Shown: piece after piece, positions 47,247-59,707 of the stretch | Layout: each line of letters begins with the position of its first letter | Numbering within the stretch: the stretch's first letter is position 1 | DNA from: Coprinopsis marcescibilis | Taxonomy: Eukaryota > Basidiomycota > Agaricomycetes > Agaricales > Psathyrellaceae | Assembly: GCA_004369085.1 (NCBI GenBank) | Contig: ML210178.1 | Span: forward strand, 149,082 to 213,081 | DNA length: 64,000 nucleotides | Direction: 5' to 3' | Notes under the pieces: model-generated | The model's database searches: none | What the model saw: only the letters and a program-made list of their open reading frames with translations | Told to the model about the DNA's origin: nothing | Made by a program: the position numbers and the translations under genes

Positions 47247-48394
47247 GTTGAGAATACGTTTAGTGTCCTGTGGGTTTGACGAGGACGTGGATGATAATGA
47301 GTGGAGGCAGTTGGTAAGTTTTAGCAGGTCAACCGGAAGGATGCTTGCTGGGATGCCCGCAACCACGTTTGTGAGGGTTCAAAGAGAGATCGAAGACCTT
47401 CCTAGACCTCGAAGATTTAGGATTATGACACTCTGTTGCCCGGGAAGCCTGTCAGACTGATGGGCAAACAGAAGGTGGAGGAAAGCCGGAAATCGTTATC
47501 CCCTAGCCCTCGATTATGTATAAGTACCATCCCAGTCCAAAGGGTACGTAGATTTTATAAAGCCCACACAACTCGTGGAACACTCTTGAAATTCATCCGA
47601 AGGCGAACCTAAGAAAATTTGTAGGGAGTATATGGGTCTTTGGGCACACGAGAGCTTTTTCCCATGAGCTTACCCATCGGCGAATGTGTATCATCTTCCT
47701 AGTCTGATGCATCACGGTGCAAAGGGGAACGCAAAGCAAGATCGCTAGCGATTTTGCCGAGAGGGTGTCTCATTTGACTGTTCGAGCTGGCAAGCATCGA
47801 CAACGTCAAAAGCTTATCCCGGCTTTGTGTGCGGCGGAAAATTCGAATGAGTGTTGAATAGATAGATGGTTCTCAATGCTGGGGCACCAGTGAGGCCAAG
47901 TCTTGAACTGTGTCGGATGATGCATATGTACGACTGCATACGATCAGACAACGCTGATTTTGCATCGGAACATCACCTTGTGGGACCAGCCGGACTTTTT
48001 GGTCGGGCAAAGTACAGGGTGCAGCGGATTGATGATGCAACGAAGGCGCTTCAATTGGTTGGACAAAGCCCGATGAGCACGACCATGTAGGCAAGCGTTT
48101 ACGCGATGCGGAAGCCGTTTTGCAGATGCGGGTTCTGGGAGGTATGCGAAGTACGTGAAGTTGGCTACCCTGCATACTTCTTTTTATGAAAACTCTCGAA
48201 ATCAACCACGTGCAACAACTCACCGATTGAGATGATCCGACGAGAACAAAGGTCTGGGCGGCTTCACATTTACATTTGAAATCCAACTCCTACGACCGAT
48301 GGAGCTAGCGTGTTGCACTTTTATACTGTATCCATGCAAACGAGGGCGGGCACATAGAGGCACATAGACTCACATAGTTGCGTGGTCTGACGGC
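47247..48394. other. intergenic
   Basis: Promoter side of the permease. Overlapping open frames at 47866-48290 (both strands) have no recognised domain and no supported splice model. Confidence 0.4.
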
Positions 48395-49652
48395 TCATTC
48401 GCTTTCAGTATTGTGAGGTGAGGGGCATTCATCCGTTGTGCTGGCCCCTTTCGGTGATGTCATACAGGGAAGATGGGTTCTATGCCCTTCAATCTCTATA
48501 ACGGAATGAAATGAAACGCCCAGTGGCATGAGAATTGAAAACTGATGTATAGGGTTACTCACCAGTAGGGTGATCAGTGCCTGCAATGTTCGCACCACTT
48601 CTATGGACCTTTCGAGCCACCATGAATCAATTGAAGGGGACCAAATATCAGATGAAAGCGCTGTTCTGGGATAAAACAGATTCATGAACAGAGACAAAAG
48701 TTCAGTAACAAAATCCGACGTAAGAGTCGTGTGCTTCTCTCCATAGCTCTCCATCGACCGAGAGCATTGTATTCTGCTAGAAAGCTTCTCAGAACAAAAA
48801 GGAAGCACCGGGAACGTATGGTCCAGTCCCCCGAACTCCTTAATTGACCATCGCCACCATATTCAGCAAAGTTTTGAAACATAGATTTGCGCAAAATTGT
48901 TTTATTCGTCAGTCCAGATGCACGTTGATCCATGACGCATAGTGGAGTGACGATGAAACGGCTGTTTGCTTCTCGGAAGAGAGGGGTCACATCTACAACA
49001 GGAATGTTAATATGTACCTTGGAAGGGAGTGAATGGAAACGCACCATAAAGCGTACCTGGTAGGGGTGCTTAATGAACGGGACACTTGGCCAGATCGTCT
49101 CATGCTTACCGTCAGCGCTTACAGATCGGCTCGGTAATACACAACAGCTCTGTCCGGCGTGTATGGCGAAGCTGACGAGTGAATGTTGAAATTTTTTGGT
49201 TTGTTCGGGAACTAAGCCGGTCCCATACAGACCACTTATAGCATCGGAAGAACCTGTTGTAGCCGCAAACGTCGGAAATGGAGATGCTGCATTTTTCGAC
49301 AAGGTTGAGATCGCCCTCCACTTTCTCTCAGCCATTGAAAGATCCCCTGCCTCTAGGCACTTTGCCGAGCCGGACTTTGGGGCATAGCGAGTAAAATCAG
49401 GAGGAACGAATGGGAAAATCCGCTTGTTATCGCTCGGCCACTCAGAGCACTGGCGGTGTATAAATGGGTTCACATGATATAAGTCGTGGTCGAGTACAGA
49501 GCGAGATTGAGAGCAGTTATTTGCGAGCCGTTACGTTGGTGCAGAACGATGGTTGAGTTTGCCATGGATGTTGGAGACCAAACGGGAGCGAGGCCGCGAC
49601 CCACCAATACACTCCAATGCACTGCCTCCCGTTCCCACACATCATGAGCCAT
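48395..49652 (-). CDS. unresolved gene, no known family
   Basis: Minus-strand coding signal from an ATG at 49652 (MAHDVWEREAVHWSVLVGRG) to about 48395. The middle part is convincing: NPFIHRQCSEWPSDNKRIFP, FVPPDFTRYAPKSGS, LEAGDLSMAERKWRAISTLS, then IPVVDVTPLFREANSRFIVT, PLCVMDQRASGL and FQNFAEYGGDGQ. The 3' part in another frame reads ESYGEKHTTLTSDFVTELLS, LERSIEVVRTLQALITLLVS. Intron positions near 49480 and 48830 are not settled, and the joins shift frame, so either short introns were missed or the gene is degraded. It is divergent from the gene at 49788, so they may share a promoter. I recognise no family. Confidence 0.45.
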
Positions 49653-49787
49653 TTGTACTCCGAGGCTCGGTCTATGTACATCACAGCCTGTTTACATGCT
49701 GTAAACCTCGAGGGCTCGACATATAAGTGGAATGCATTCTCCTAATGGCTCTCTCTTTCCGCTATTTTCGTTTGCATCACCGTGCTC

Positions 49788-52461
49788 ATGGTTCCTGCTG
49801 ATCACGGCCACCATCACCAGAGCAGCATTTCTACTTGCCATTCGACACTAGGCCTTGGAATTAACCGTCTAATCGCTCGTGTATTCTCGCTGGGATGGAG
49901 GACGTGGCCTTGGAGTGCAGTACTGCTCGCATTTCGTCGATTATGGGCCTTGCTTCGAATTATACCCCTCAGGCTCTGGACTGGCCTCAAACGGGTTCCC
50001 TCAGCATCAACCAAACCTCAAACTCTGAACATTGGAACTGACGTTATCTGCGCTAGTCGTGTGCCTGAAAACTTGCTCAAGGAAAGCTCGGTGCCACAGC
50101 CATTGGAAATGCTCACATCGCCTGCTGGTACCCTCGGTGGATCACCAAAGATAATAGGCACAGACCGTATGAAACCGGCTCATGGCACCGATTTACCGGC
50201 ATCTGCAAATAAAAAAGACCCCTTCAACACAGAGAACATGTCATCTACGGAATGTCCCCCAATCCCAATAGGCCCGTCTGTCACTATGCCTTGCAACTTT
50301 ACTCATGAAATGTCCAACGAAATCCCTGGCTTGGTTTTTGTGACCACTGTGAAGGAATACGAACGATACGCAAAAAACTTCATTTAGTGAGTGACATCGT
50401 CGAATATCACGTCTTATATGATTGAACATCGGATTTCCTTTTCAGCGAACAGACAAACGAACCCTACATTATTCCAGCGTGCACCATGGACTTTCCTGGG
50501 TACGTCCCAATATATTGTCGGTAGTAGGCACACTGATTGAAAGATTCCTGTAGACCGGTGTTACCAGATCAATGGATTTCTTATGTACACCCCGAAGGAA
50601 CGCGGTATTATGTGAAACCGACATCTGTAGGGCTTACTTTCAATCGTCTTCAAACTCTTCATTTGTGCTGATTCTGTCTTTTTTCGGTTTTAGAACCTGT
50701 CCTTGATAACCGAGGCTCGGATCGACGATGCAGACCAGTACCAGAAGATCGACCACTACTTCGGAGCGATTACCGAATACATTCGAAAATACAACATCCA
50801 GTTACCTCCAAATCCATTCCTTGTCCTTGAACTCCGCAACTCCGGAAATTGTGGTTACTATTTTGTGAATCACCAAAAGCGATGCCTGTTTTGGTTGGAT
50901 TCGTTCGACTACTCCGATATGGTGCAGCACGTCCGAATCAAACACACAACATCCCATGTGGGTGAGTGGTTATGCACTGGAACAAAGGCGACTGTCATCT
51001 TCAAGTAGCTGACGTATGATCCAGGGCTTCAAATGCTGTCGCATTATTGGTACCATAACGAGTTATTTCCACACTTGTACCATCTAACGGATGAGAACCT
51101 CCATGAAATCGATGACATGGTCGTTTTTGCAATCGGAGGTATGTGTTCTACCACGCATATTTTGTGAGATAAAGCTGAACATGTTGAAGACCAGACAACA
51201 TCTGGGAACAATTCGATTAGCACCTTTGAAATGGACACGCTCAAACAAGCGCAAAGCACAATTATGCACTTCCGCCATAAAGGTAACAAGTGTCCGTTTA
51301 TGTATCATTGAAGCTAACAAGCGGCTCCAGATTCTACCATTCGCAATATATCTGTAGGAGCAGCTTGGTTCATCTGTAAGTTTTATCGATATGGATCGAA
51401 TTTATTGCCTTACAGTATTATCATAGTCCGGTTATTCACCACATTCTGTAAGTTGAAGTGCATACATTACCCGCTCGCAACTTAAACCATCCTCCCATCC
51501 TCTGCAGATGAGGATAGATTCATCTATCTGCACGGCGAGAAAGGAGCCCGGTTACAACCTTCACAGACAATCTTTGGAATCTGGGAAAACTCCTGGTTCT
51601 TCGAAACGCTGAATGCAATCATGCTCTTCGGCCCCGGTGTGCACATAAGGAAACTGAAGAGCATGTCCATAGACAATATTGTCACGGAAAAGGTGTGGCA
51701 GAAGTTCAGAAAGTCAATTTTGGATGACTGGCGAGATGTTGTTCTATATGTACGCAATGTTCCTCACCCGTATACCCTCGCCTTCTGACTCCTCTTTAAC
51801 AGGCAACTGTCGTACTTTCAGCGAATGTGTCATTCCAGACAGTTCAAAGTGTAGACAATGAAGGTGTAGAGCTCGGTCACAGGAGCCACGCTCAGCGTGC
51901 GAGTGATTTCTCCATTGTGGCGAGCGTGGGCACGATTATCTTCGGGTTGTTGCTGTTAAGGCAACATCGGGAAGTGATGACTGTGAGTATTTGCACCTGC
52001 TGTGGGGAAGCACGCTGATGTTACACTCCTGAATAGAATGCTGGCTTCCTTGTAAACCGATCCGCGTCTCGGAGTGGAATTGAAACACTCGCCATAATGT
52101 ACAGTGTCCCGTATGCGTTATTACTATGGTCGTAAGTCACCTCCCAGTCCATTCAGATGAATCTTTCTAATCGAAGTCTAGCATGCTGTCCTTTTTTGCC
52201 TCCTTCTGCATCGTGTGGTTCAAGGCCAACGACTCGGTGTCGACAATCCTTATCTCAATCACTTGTGGATGCATCGCGTTGCTGCTGCTATGGGGGATAT
52301 CGGCGGCCTACGAGCAAGAGCCTTACGTCAAGTTACTGTTCTTCAGGGGATTAGATCGGCTGAAACTCTGTTGTCAAAGGATACTGGCCAACTCCAAGTT
52401 GAGGGAGGAACTTTGTGCTCCTGATATAGAGGTTGAATCGAAAGGGGCTTGTATTGCCTGA
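49788..52461 (+). CDS. multi-pass membrane protein with WW-like segment
   Basis: The ATG at 49788 (MVPADHGHHHQSSISTCHST) opens a gene of about ten exons ending TGA at 52459-52461. A disordered N-terminal part of 180 residues is followed by ECPPIPIGPSVTMPCNF and VTTVKEYERYAKNFIYEQ. Then comes a WW-domain-like stretch, LPDQWISYVHPEGTRYYVKP, with one Trp, a Tyr-Tyr pair and the terminal Pro but no second Trp. AITEYIRKYNIQLPPNPFLV, GYYFVNHQKRCLFWLDSFDY and LSHYWYHNELFPHLYHLTDE are conserved blocks of an agaricomycete-specific family. The C-terminus has about four spans: SIVASVGTIIFGLLLLRQ, LAIMYSVPYALLLWS, MLSFFASFCIVWF, ILISITCGCIALLLLWG. Function unknown; membrane signalling is a guess. It belongs to a family usually found in many copies. 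Confidence 0.8.
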
Positions 52462-52806
52462 CGCATTATTGGTTACCAACGTTTGAATCATTTCCCTTAT
52501 GTGTATCTACACAACATACACGCACTGTATATTATTGCATTAGACATTTTGTATCTATATGGCACTGCTGGGATTCGAACCCCAGTGCACTGATATTAGG
52601 ACCCCTAAGTTCTAACCAGGAAACGTGACAGGTCCGAGTTCCCACGCATCACCAGCCACGTCTCTCGATTGTCCTTGGACGGCGGCGCGTTCCACAAAAC
52701 TATCATTGGCGGTCGTCTGTGTCATCTATATTGCATTTTTTCGATTCTAACGACCTAGAACATCAGTGTCCGCCAGATCTCTCCGTAGGAGGCGTTGCGA
52801 GTCAAG
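52462..52806. other. intergenic with tRNA-like fragment
   Basis: About 345 bp between two plus-strand genes. The tRNA-like element is annotated separately; nothing else is seen. Confidence 0.5.
52561..52630 (-). tRNA. tRNA-like 3' half (partial or degenerate)
   Basis: Read on the minus strand this ends GGTTCGAATCCCAGCAGTGCC, with a consensus B-box GGTTCGAATCC, an acceptor-like CAGTGCC and a discriminator A. CTTAGGG upstream could be an anticodon loop (TAG, Leu). No matching GGCACTG 5' acceptor strand or A-box was found within 150 bp upstream, and the T-stem has a mismatch. It may be a pseudo-tRNA, a tRNA-derived fragment, or a tRNA with an unusual intron that I could not fold. Confidence 0.35.
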
Positions 52807-55800
52807 ATGTCCGTAATGCTAACGAAATTCGAGTCCAAGAGCAACCGTGTAAAGGGTATGTGCTCTCATTGACTTTAATCCGGGGAGCTCTCTGCATGGG
52901 GGTCCGCGAAATGAGCCCAGCGATCTGACTTTAGTGACTCCATAGGGCTTGCTTTTCACCCCACGCAACCTTTACTCGCCGCTGCTCTTCATAATGGAAG
53001 CGTCCAGTTGTGGAATTATAGAATGGGCGTCTTGGTCGATAGGTTCGAGGAACATGAAGGTGGGTTGCGATCGCCATTGATATTGGTGTGAACCCAGGGT
53101 TAACCGAGATGTACAGGGCCTGTCAGAGGTGTTGCTATCCATCCAAGCAGACCTCTACTGGCTACTGGTGGTGATGACTACAAAATCAAGGTTTGGGGTA
53201 TGTCCAGATTCAAGGTTCCCCCGATTCCACCTGGCTAACCTTCGGTGCCCAGATATCCGACCACAGAACCGACGATGCCTGTTCACGCTCCATGGACATC
53301 TGGACTATGTCCGAACCGTCCAATTCCATCATGAGATGCCTTGGATCGTGCGTTGTTTGATCAGGCATATCCATGCATAGGAGGGCTAACTTGATTTAGA
53401 TATCCGCCTCCGATGATCAAACGATTCGAATCTGGAACAGTACCTCTCGACAATGCATCGCCGTGCTCACTGGCCACTCTCACTATGTCATGTCCGCCCA
53501 ATTCCATCCCAAAGAAGATCTCGTCGTTTCGGCCTCCATGGATCAGACCGTCCGTGTATGGGATATCTCGGGGTTGAGAAAGACGTCACCGCAGACTGGT
53601 GGCCCTGGAGGAGGACCTGGCAATGGACCCCCTGGCGCTACCAACTTTGAAACCTTCGATTCGTTTTCGATGGTCAAGCACGTCCTTGAGGGACACGATC
53701 GCGGAGTCAACTACGCTGTCTTCCATCCCACTCTCCCTCTCATCATATCAGCCGCTGACGATCGCGTAATCAAAGTCTGGAGGATGAGCGAAACCAAAGC
53801 CTGGGAGGTCGATTCATGCCGTGGCCATTTTAACAACGTATCGAGCGCGCTTTTTCACCCCAAGCAAGAATTGATCGTATCCTGCGGCGAGGACAAGACT
53901 GTGCGCGTTTGGGACTTGGGGAAGCGTACAGCTATCCAGACGTTCCGCAGGGAGCATGATAGGTTCTGGGTTCTCGCTGCCCACCCCAATCTCAACTTGT
54001 TCGCAGCCGGCCACGATAGCGGTCTCATCGTCTTCAAGCTTGAACGAGAACGTCCGGCCTTCTCGGTCCACCAAGACACGCTGTATTACGTTCGGGACAA
54101 ATACGTTCGGGCATACGATTTCGCAAACGGATCTGACCTTGGTTTGTTGAGCGTTCGCAAGTTTGGAAGTCCCTATGTACCTCCTCGCACTCTCAGTTTC
54201 AACCCGGCGGAAAGAGCGGTCCTCCTCACCATCAATTCTGACAACGGAATCTATGAGTTGACCACTGTTCCCCAGTCGTCACAGGGCGACGTCAAGGATT
54301 CAAGCGTCGATGGAAAGAGAGGTAATGGTCAGAGTGGAATCTTTGTGGCTCGCAACCGATTTGCCATCTTGAACAAGGCGAGCCAGGTATGTCTTTCAAT
54401 TATTGAATGTTCTTGACACTATGCTTACTATCTTGCCGGAAGCTCATTGAAGTCCGCGACCTGGCAAATTCAGTCGTCAAGACGATCAAGCCACCGGTGC
54501 AAACCAACGAGATCTTCTACGGCGGAACTGCTTGCCTCATCCTCAGCTCTACGACTTCCGTTGTTCTTTATGATATCCAGCAACAGAAAACCATCGCGGA
54601 GATCAATAGCCCGCCAGTCAAATATGTCGTATGGAGCGCAGATGGTGGTCTCGTTGCTTTGATGAGCAAACACAGTACGTGTTCATCTCCTCGACTTTCT
54701 CTTCTTTCTCAACGGCTGTTCTCCAGCTATCACCGTTGCCAACAAGAACTTTGCCCAACACAGCCTGATCCATGAGACCATCCGTATCAAATCTGGCGCT
54801 TGGGATGATTCTGGCGTGTTCATCTATTCCACTCTGAACCACGTCAAGTATTGCCTTCCTCAAGGGTACGTTCAAAATATTTCGCACATGCAACCGTCTG
54901 ATACTTGTCTCCAGCGACAATGGTGTCATCTGCACCTTGGACAACCCCGTCTATCTGACTCGTGTCAAGGGCAAGACAATCTACTGCCTCGATCGTTCGG
55001 CACGTCCGCGTACTATCACCTTCGACCCGACAGAGTACCGCTTCAAGTTGGCTCTTCTTCGCAACAATCATGAAGAAATGCTGTACATTATCAGGACATC
55101 CAACTTGCTGGGCCAGAGCATTATCGCCTACCTTCAACAAAAAGGATTCCCCGAGGTAGCGTTTCCTTGTGATATCAATGGTTCAGCTACTCATTGGCTG
55201 TTTGTAAGATCGCATTGAATTTCGTTCAAGATGTTAACACTCGTTTCGAGTTGGCCATTGAATGTGGAAACTTGGATGTCGCGTTTGAGAACGCCAAAAC
55301 TATCAGTCGTCCTGAATGTTGGGAGCGCCTCGCGCAGCAAGCCTTGAAGCAGGGCAATCACAAGGTTCTTGATTTTTTTGCGTCATAGATATGCTCTGAC
55401 ACAGTCTTGGGTTAGATCGTTGAGAAAGCGTACCAACAGACCAAGAACTTTGACAAGCTCTCCTTCCTGTACCTTGCTGTTGGTAGCACAGACAAGCTTC
55501 TGAAGATGCAGAAAATTGCCGATGCTCGTGGAGATCCTATGTCACGGTTCCACAACGCTCTGTACGCTGGTGATGTCCAGACAAGAATATCTGTTCTGCG
55601 CGATGTTGGACTTCGTAAGAAAACTACAATCTTTATTTTTGACTTTCCTAACGATACTTGGTGACAACAGATCCTCTCGCATACTTGACCGCCAAGACCA
55701 ACGGACTTGACGATCTCGCCGCAGAGATTCTCGAAGCTGCAGGTTTGACAGAGTCTGACATCGACGATGTGCCCAACTACGGTGTAACCTCCTTGAAGCC

Positions 55801-57192
55801 ACCCCCTGTCGTCACCCGCACTACTGATTTGATCTGGCCCGCTGTTCAAAGAGCTGAGAGCTTCTTCGACCGTGCTCTCGTCAACGGCGTCTTGGAGGGC
55901 GGAACAGAGCCTGCATACGTGAACGGCGATGCTGCTGCCGCGGGTGCTCACAACGCTCTTGACGCTTGGGCCCGAGAGGAGGAGCTGCACGACGAAATTG
56001 ACCCAGCAGAAGAAGGCTGGGAGCTTGATGCGGACGCTGACGAGTTTGAAACTCCTGTGGGCGAGGAAGCTGCAGAGGAAGATGAGGAGTTGGGAGCTGG
56101 TGCTGCACCAGGTCCGAGCGAAACCGAGCTCTGGGTTCGCAACTCACCCCTTGCTGTCGATCATGTCGCTGCTGGTTCATTTGAAACAGCAATGCAGGTG
56201 AGCTTCATCAACTTTCGACTATGGTTGTTTCTGACGAGATCGTCTCAGTTACTCAATAAGCAATTCGGTGTCGTCAACTTCGTGCCCCTTAAACCTTTGT
56301 TCTTATCGATATACCGCTCGTCGCACGTGTATCTCACTCCTCTAGCGTCTCTCCCACCAATCGCGTTGCACATACGCCGCAATCCCTCTGAGTCTTCCCC
56401 GAGCCGTGTATTACCAGTTGCTGCCAGATCACTCCAGTCAATACGCGCTGAACTCTTGGAAGGATACAAGGCCGTTTCTGGAAATAAGCTGGCGGACGCC
56501 CAAACCACATTTAAATCCGTCCTTCAAGCTCTTCTTCTGGTTGCTTTAACCTCCGATGACGAAGCTAAACAGGTGTGTTGATTTTTACTCCGTTACTTTC
56601 TCTGGTGTTGACCCAGCTCGTTTAGTGGAGAGAGCATGTCACTGCTGCTCGCAACTACCTCCTTGGTGTTACCATCGAGTTGGAAAAGCGACGCATTGCA
56701 GAGCAAGAGCCAGACAACACCAAGCGCATTCTCGAATTGGCTGCCTACTTCACTCAATGCGAACTCCAGCCACCGCACCTGCAAATCGCTTTGCGCAGTG
56801 CAATGATCGTGTTCGCAAAGGCCAATAACCACGCACATTCTGCCAGATTTGCAAAACGTCTCATCGAGCTCAAACCAGATCCTAAAATTGTGGCTCAAGT
56901 AAGTGCCCATTCTCGATGCTTCATGGACTCGTTCTGATTATACCACCAGGCCCGACAACGAATTGCTGCAGGAGACCGCAACCCTCGCAACTCTGTCGAC
57001 ATTGACTATGACGAGTTCACACCCTTCGAGATTTGTGCCATCACTTATACCCCCATCTACCGGGGCTCACCGGTGGTTCATTGTCCATATACCAACGCAG
57101 CATACCAGCCTCAGTTCAATGGCAAGCTGGATCCTCTATCTGACTTGACAGAAATTGGAGCTTCGGCTGCTGGTTTGCCTGCCGCTTGGTGA
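52807..57192 (+). CDS. RET1: coatomer alpha subunit (COPI coat)
   Basis: A scaffold of the COPI coat for retrograde Golgi-to-ER transport. The start [17 protein letters not shown] splices to [20 protein letters not shown]. Seven WD40 repeats follow ([102 protein letters not shown]). The second beta-propeller region reads [20 protein letters not shown], then the alpha-solenoid [19 protein letters not shown], and [20 protein letters not shown] begins the C-terminal domain that binds epsilon-COP. It ends [17 protein letters not shown] and [19 protein letters not shown], as in other eukaryotes. About twelve introns; about 1,210 aa, the expected size. An acidic linker (residues about 830-900) is longer than in yeast. 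Confidence 0.97.
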
Positions 57193-57528
57193 AGCGTATA
57201 CCTTCGAGTTCATCATAATATTCTTTTGTCGAGTAAAATATAATCCTTTTTCTTGCTCAGTTGTGCGTCGTATTTGGCAACTGGCTGCAACATTCAATAA
57301 TTCATGGCAGACTCCGGATCCAGAGGCCCGTGCACTGGTCTTGTGATACACTGCTAGTATCACGTGACTAAATTCGTTTCATTCTCCGCCACGCGAGCGG
57401 CGAGGTGGGTCGCGCAGGGCCGCTGGCAATGTTGTTATGTGAGCGGTGAGACTAGAGACTCGAGTTTTGATACCTTGCTTGTCAACCATCTACTCTATTC
57501 AGAATCTGCCATTGGACCGTATCCATGC
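57193..57528. other. short intergenic
   Basis: 3' flank of the coatomer gene and promoter of the nuclease gene, 336 bp. No other feature seen. Confidence 0.6.
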
Positions 57529-59265
57529 ATGGGAGTTCACGGATTGATTCCGTTCGTTCGCAAGGCTTGGTATGAATTGCTCGTGCGTCGTAATTAAACC
57601 CCAGACTAACGAAACAAATCAGTCCAGATGCTATTAAGTCTTTGCCAGGCAGATTCAAGGACCTCCCGGGGACAAGGATCGTAATGTGAGTCTGACCCAA
57701 AATCCCCGCAACCCAATTAACTAGCGAGAAACAGTGACGGTACTCTCATTACGCAGAGGTTGCATTTTGCCCCATCTCCTCATCGTTTTCGCCATGTGTT
57801 GGGATGGTACAGGATTTGCCGCGAGTTAAATGAAAGCAATGTCACAGCTATCTGTGTTTTTGACGGCAAGGTCAGACATGCTGCAAAGACTAGAGAGGTA
57901 TTCCTAATGTCCTGACTGCACAATATTGTTGTTGACCACTCCCCAGGTGCAACGCCGACGCGTCGCTCAGAACCTGGCTGTCGATCGAGGTAAACTGGAG
58001 GACGAACGGGCGCGACGACTTCAATATGTCAACAACTTCCTGGTCAGTTTACCGACGTTACCGCAACCCAAGGTAGAAGTGGCGTTGCAGGACCTCCAGA
58101 AGCCCACAGACAACGAGTTTGAGGACGCGTACCAAGTTGTGAGCTCGAACGCCTCTCAAAAAGCCCTGGAAGAAGTGTCGTCTTCTGAACCTGCTGTACA
58201 ATCATACCTCGATATCCCGCTCCCCCGAACTACGAGCAACGTCGATAACATTCTGACGTCACTCAAGCAATCCTTCGAAAGTTTTAGGGGGACAATCACC
58301 AGTACTGCTAGTGACGTCTCCACTCACCCGACCTCAACTTCAGCTGCCACATCCACAGAGATACAGCAAGACGACCTGGTATTGACCAAAGCTCAAAACC
58401 AGCTTTCCGTGAAAGAAAAGGAATTGTGGGCTCAGGTTTCTTCCTTGACACCGTCGATTCCCAGAGATGATCGTTTCTCATACGAGACGGCCTTGGAATT
58501 GTCGACGTCTCTCCTCCAGGAAAGCTCCGTAATGTCGGACTCCTTCAAAAGGAGGACGAACCTCCCCAGCAGTGATACCTACGAACAAAGCAAAGACCTT
58601 CTCAGAGCGATGGGTGTTCAATGTGTTGACGCACCCGGAGCAGTCGAGGGCGAAGCTTTGGCTTCCTCAATAGCCCTCCGTGGTGATGCTGACTTTGTCG
58701 TCAGCGAGGATACGGTATGGGTCCAACTCATCTCTAACAAATCTATACCCTAACAACGTTTCAGGATGTCCTTGTATATGGCGCGCCTCTGATACGAAAC
58801 ATCACCAGTACCACCGACCATCTTGAACTGGTGTCTGCACAAGACATCCAAAGTGCCCTCGACCTCGACAAGGCGACATACCTCGATTTCATTCTCCTCT
58901 TAGGCACCGACTTTTCACAAAGGATCAAGAACGTAGGTCCAAATCGCGCCTTACAGCTCATCAAGCAGCATGGCACCATCGAAAACATTCTCGAATCCGA
59001 GACAAAGTATCCACCACGCATTCCGGCTAGCGCATACTTGCAGGAAATTGACATCGCCCGTGCGCTGTTCAACAGGCTCCCAGCGAACCCTGACCTGAGT
59101 GCACTACCGCCCGCTGTTCAGGACTCCGCTGAGGTTGCTCAAGTCCTTCAACGGTATCGATTGGGTAGATACTTGATGGGCTCGACACATTGGGACCACG
59201 AGAACGCATTCGCAGGCAATTACTTCAACGATAACTACTTCAACGATTGCCCGGTGGCACAGTAG
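57529..59265 (+). CDS. XPG/FEN1-family structure-specific nuclease
   Basis: The ATG at 57529 gives MGVHGLIPFVRKACPDAIKS after splicing. The metal-binding acids of the N-terminal domain are in VIDGTLITQRLHF and AICVFDGKVRHAAKTRE. The XPG-I domain shows VQCVDAPGAVEGEALASSIA and DFVVSEDTDVLVYGAPLIRN, split by an intron after SEDT, with all four catalytic acids kept. The helix-hairpin-helix reads ILLLGTDFSQRIKNVGPNRA, LQLIKQHGTI. Between the N and I domains is a linker of about 230 residues, far longer than FEN1's and more like the XPG/Rad2 insert. There is no PIP box at the C-terminus (ends YFNDNYFNDCPVAQ). It should cut branched DNA in repair or mitochondrial maintenance; assignment to FEN1, Exo1 or XPG proper is open. 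Confidence 0.9.
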
Positions 59266-59707
59266 AGGTCACTCAGTGTGCCTATCCGCCTTCGTCCAGT
59301 GCAGCCCTTTGGCACGGCGGACCAATGAAAATCGACATCCTCTTGGTTAATAGAGACTTTTACTCTACTAGGACCGTTTGCAGAATTTACTGCCCAGATC
59401 AGGTCAGGCGGGGATTCCTTTTCGTAAAGCCCTATTCGTCCCTAACGCTCGGACCCTGGGACTGATACCAAGTTTGCATTACGCACAGAAAGGGCAACGG
59501 AGTACTTATTCTTGTTAATTTGGATGTACATGACGTCTAGATTGTATCGACAAAGCGGAGGTATAAACTTGAGATATCCTTGTATATGGTAGTTCTAAAA
59601 AAATAGGTGGGTAGTGATATGAGTACAGACAAGTTTCGGGCGGCTATTGTTGTTATGACATACATTAATGTACATAGTTTGTGTCGATCTACAATCCAAG
59701 GGGCCGC
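59266..59707. other. short intergenic, converging 3' ends
   Basis: 442 bp between the nuclease stop and the stop of the DUF6534-like gene. No gene seen. Confidence 0.6.
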
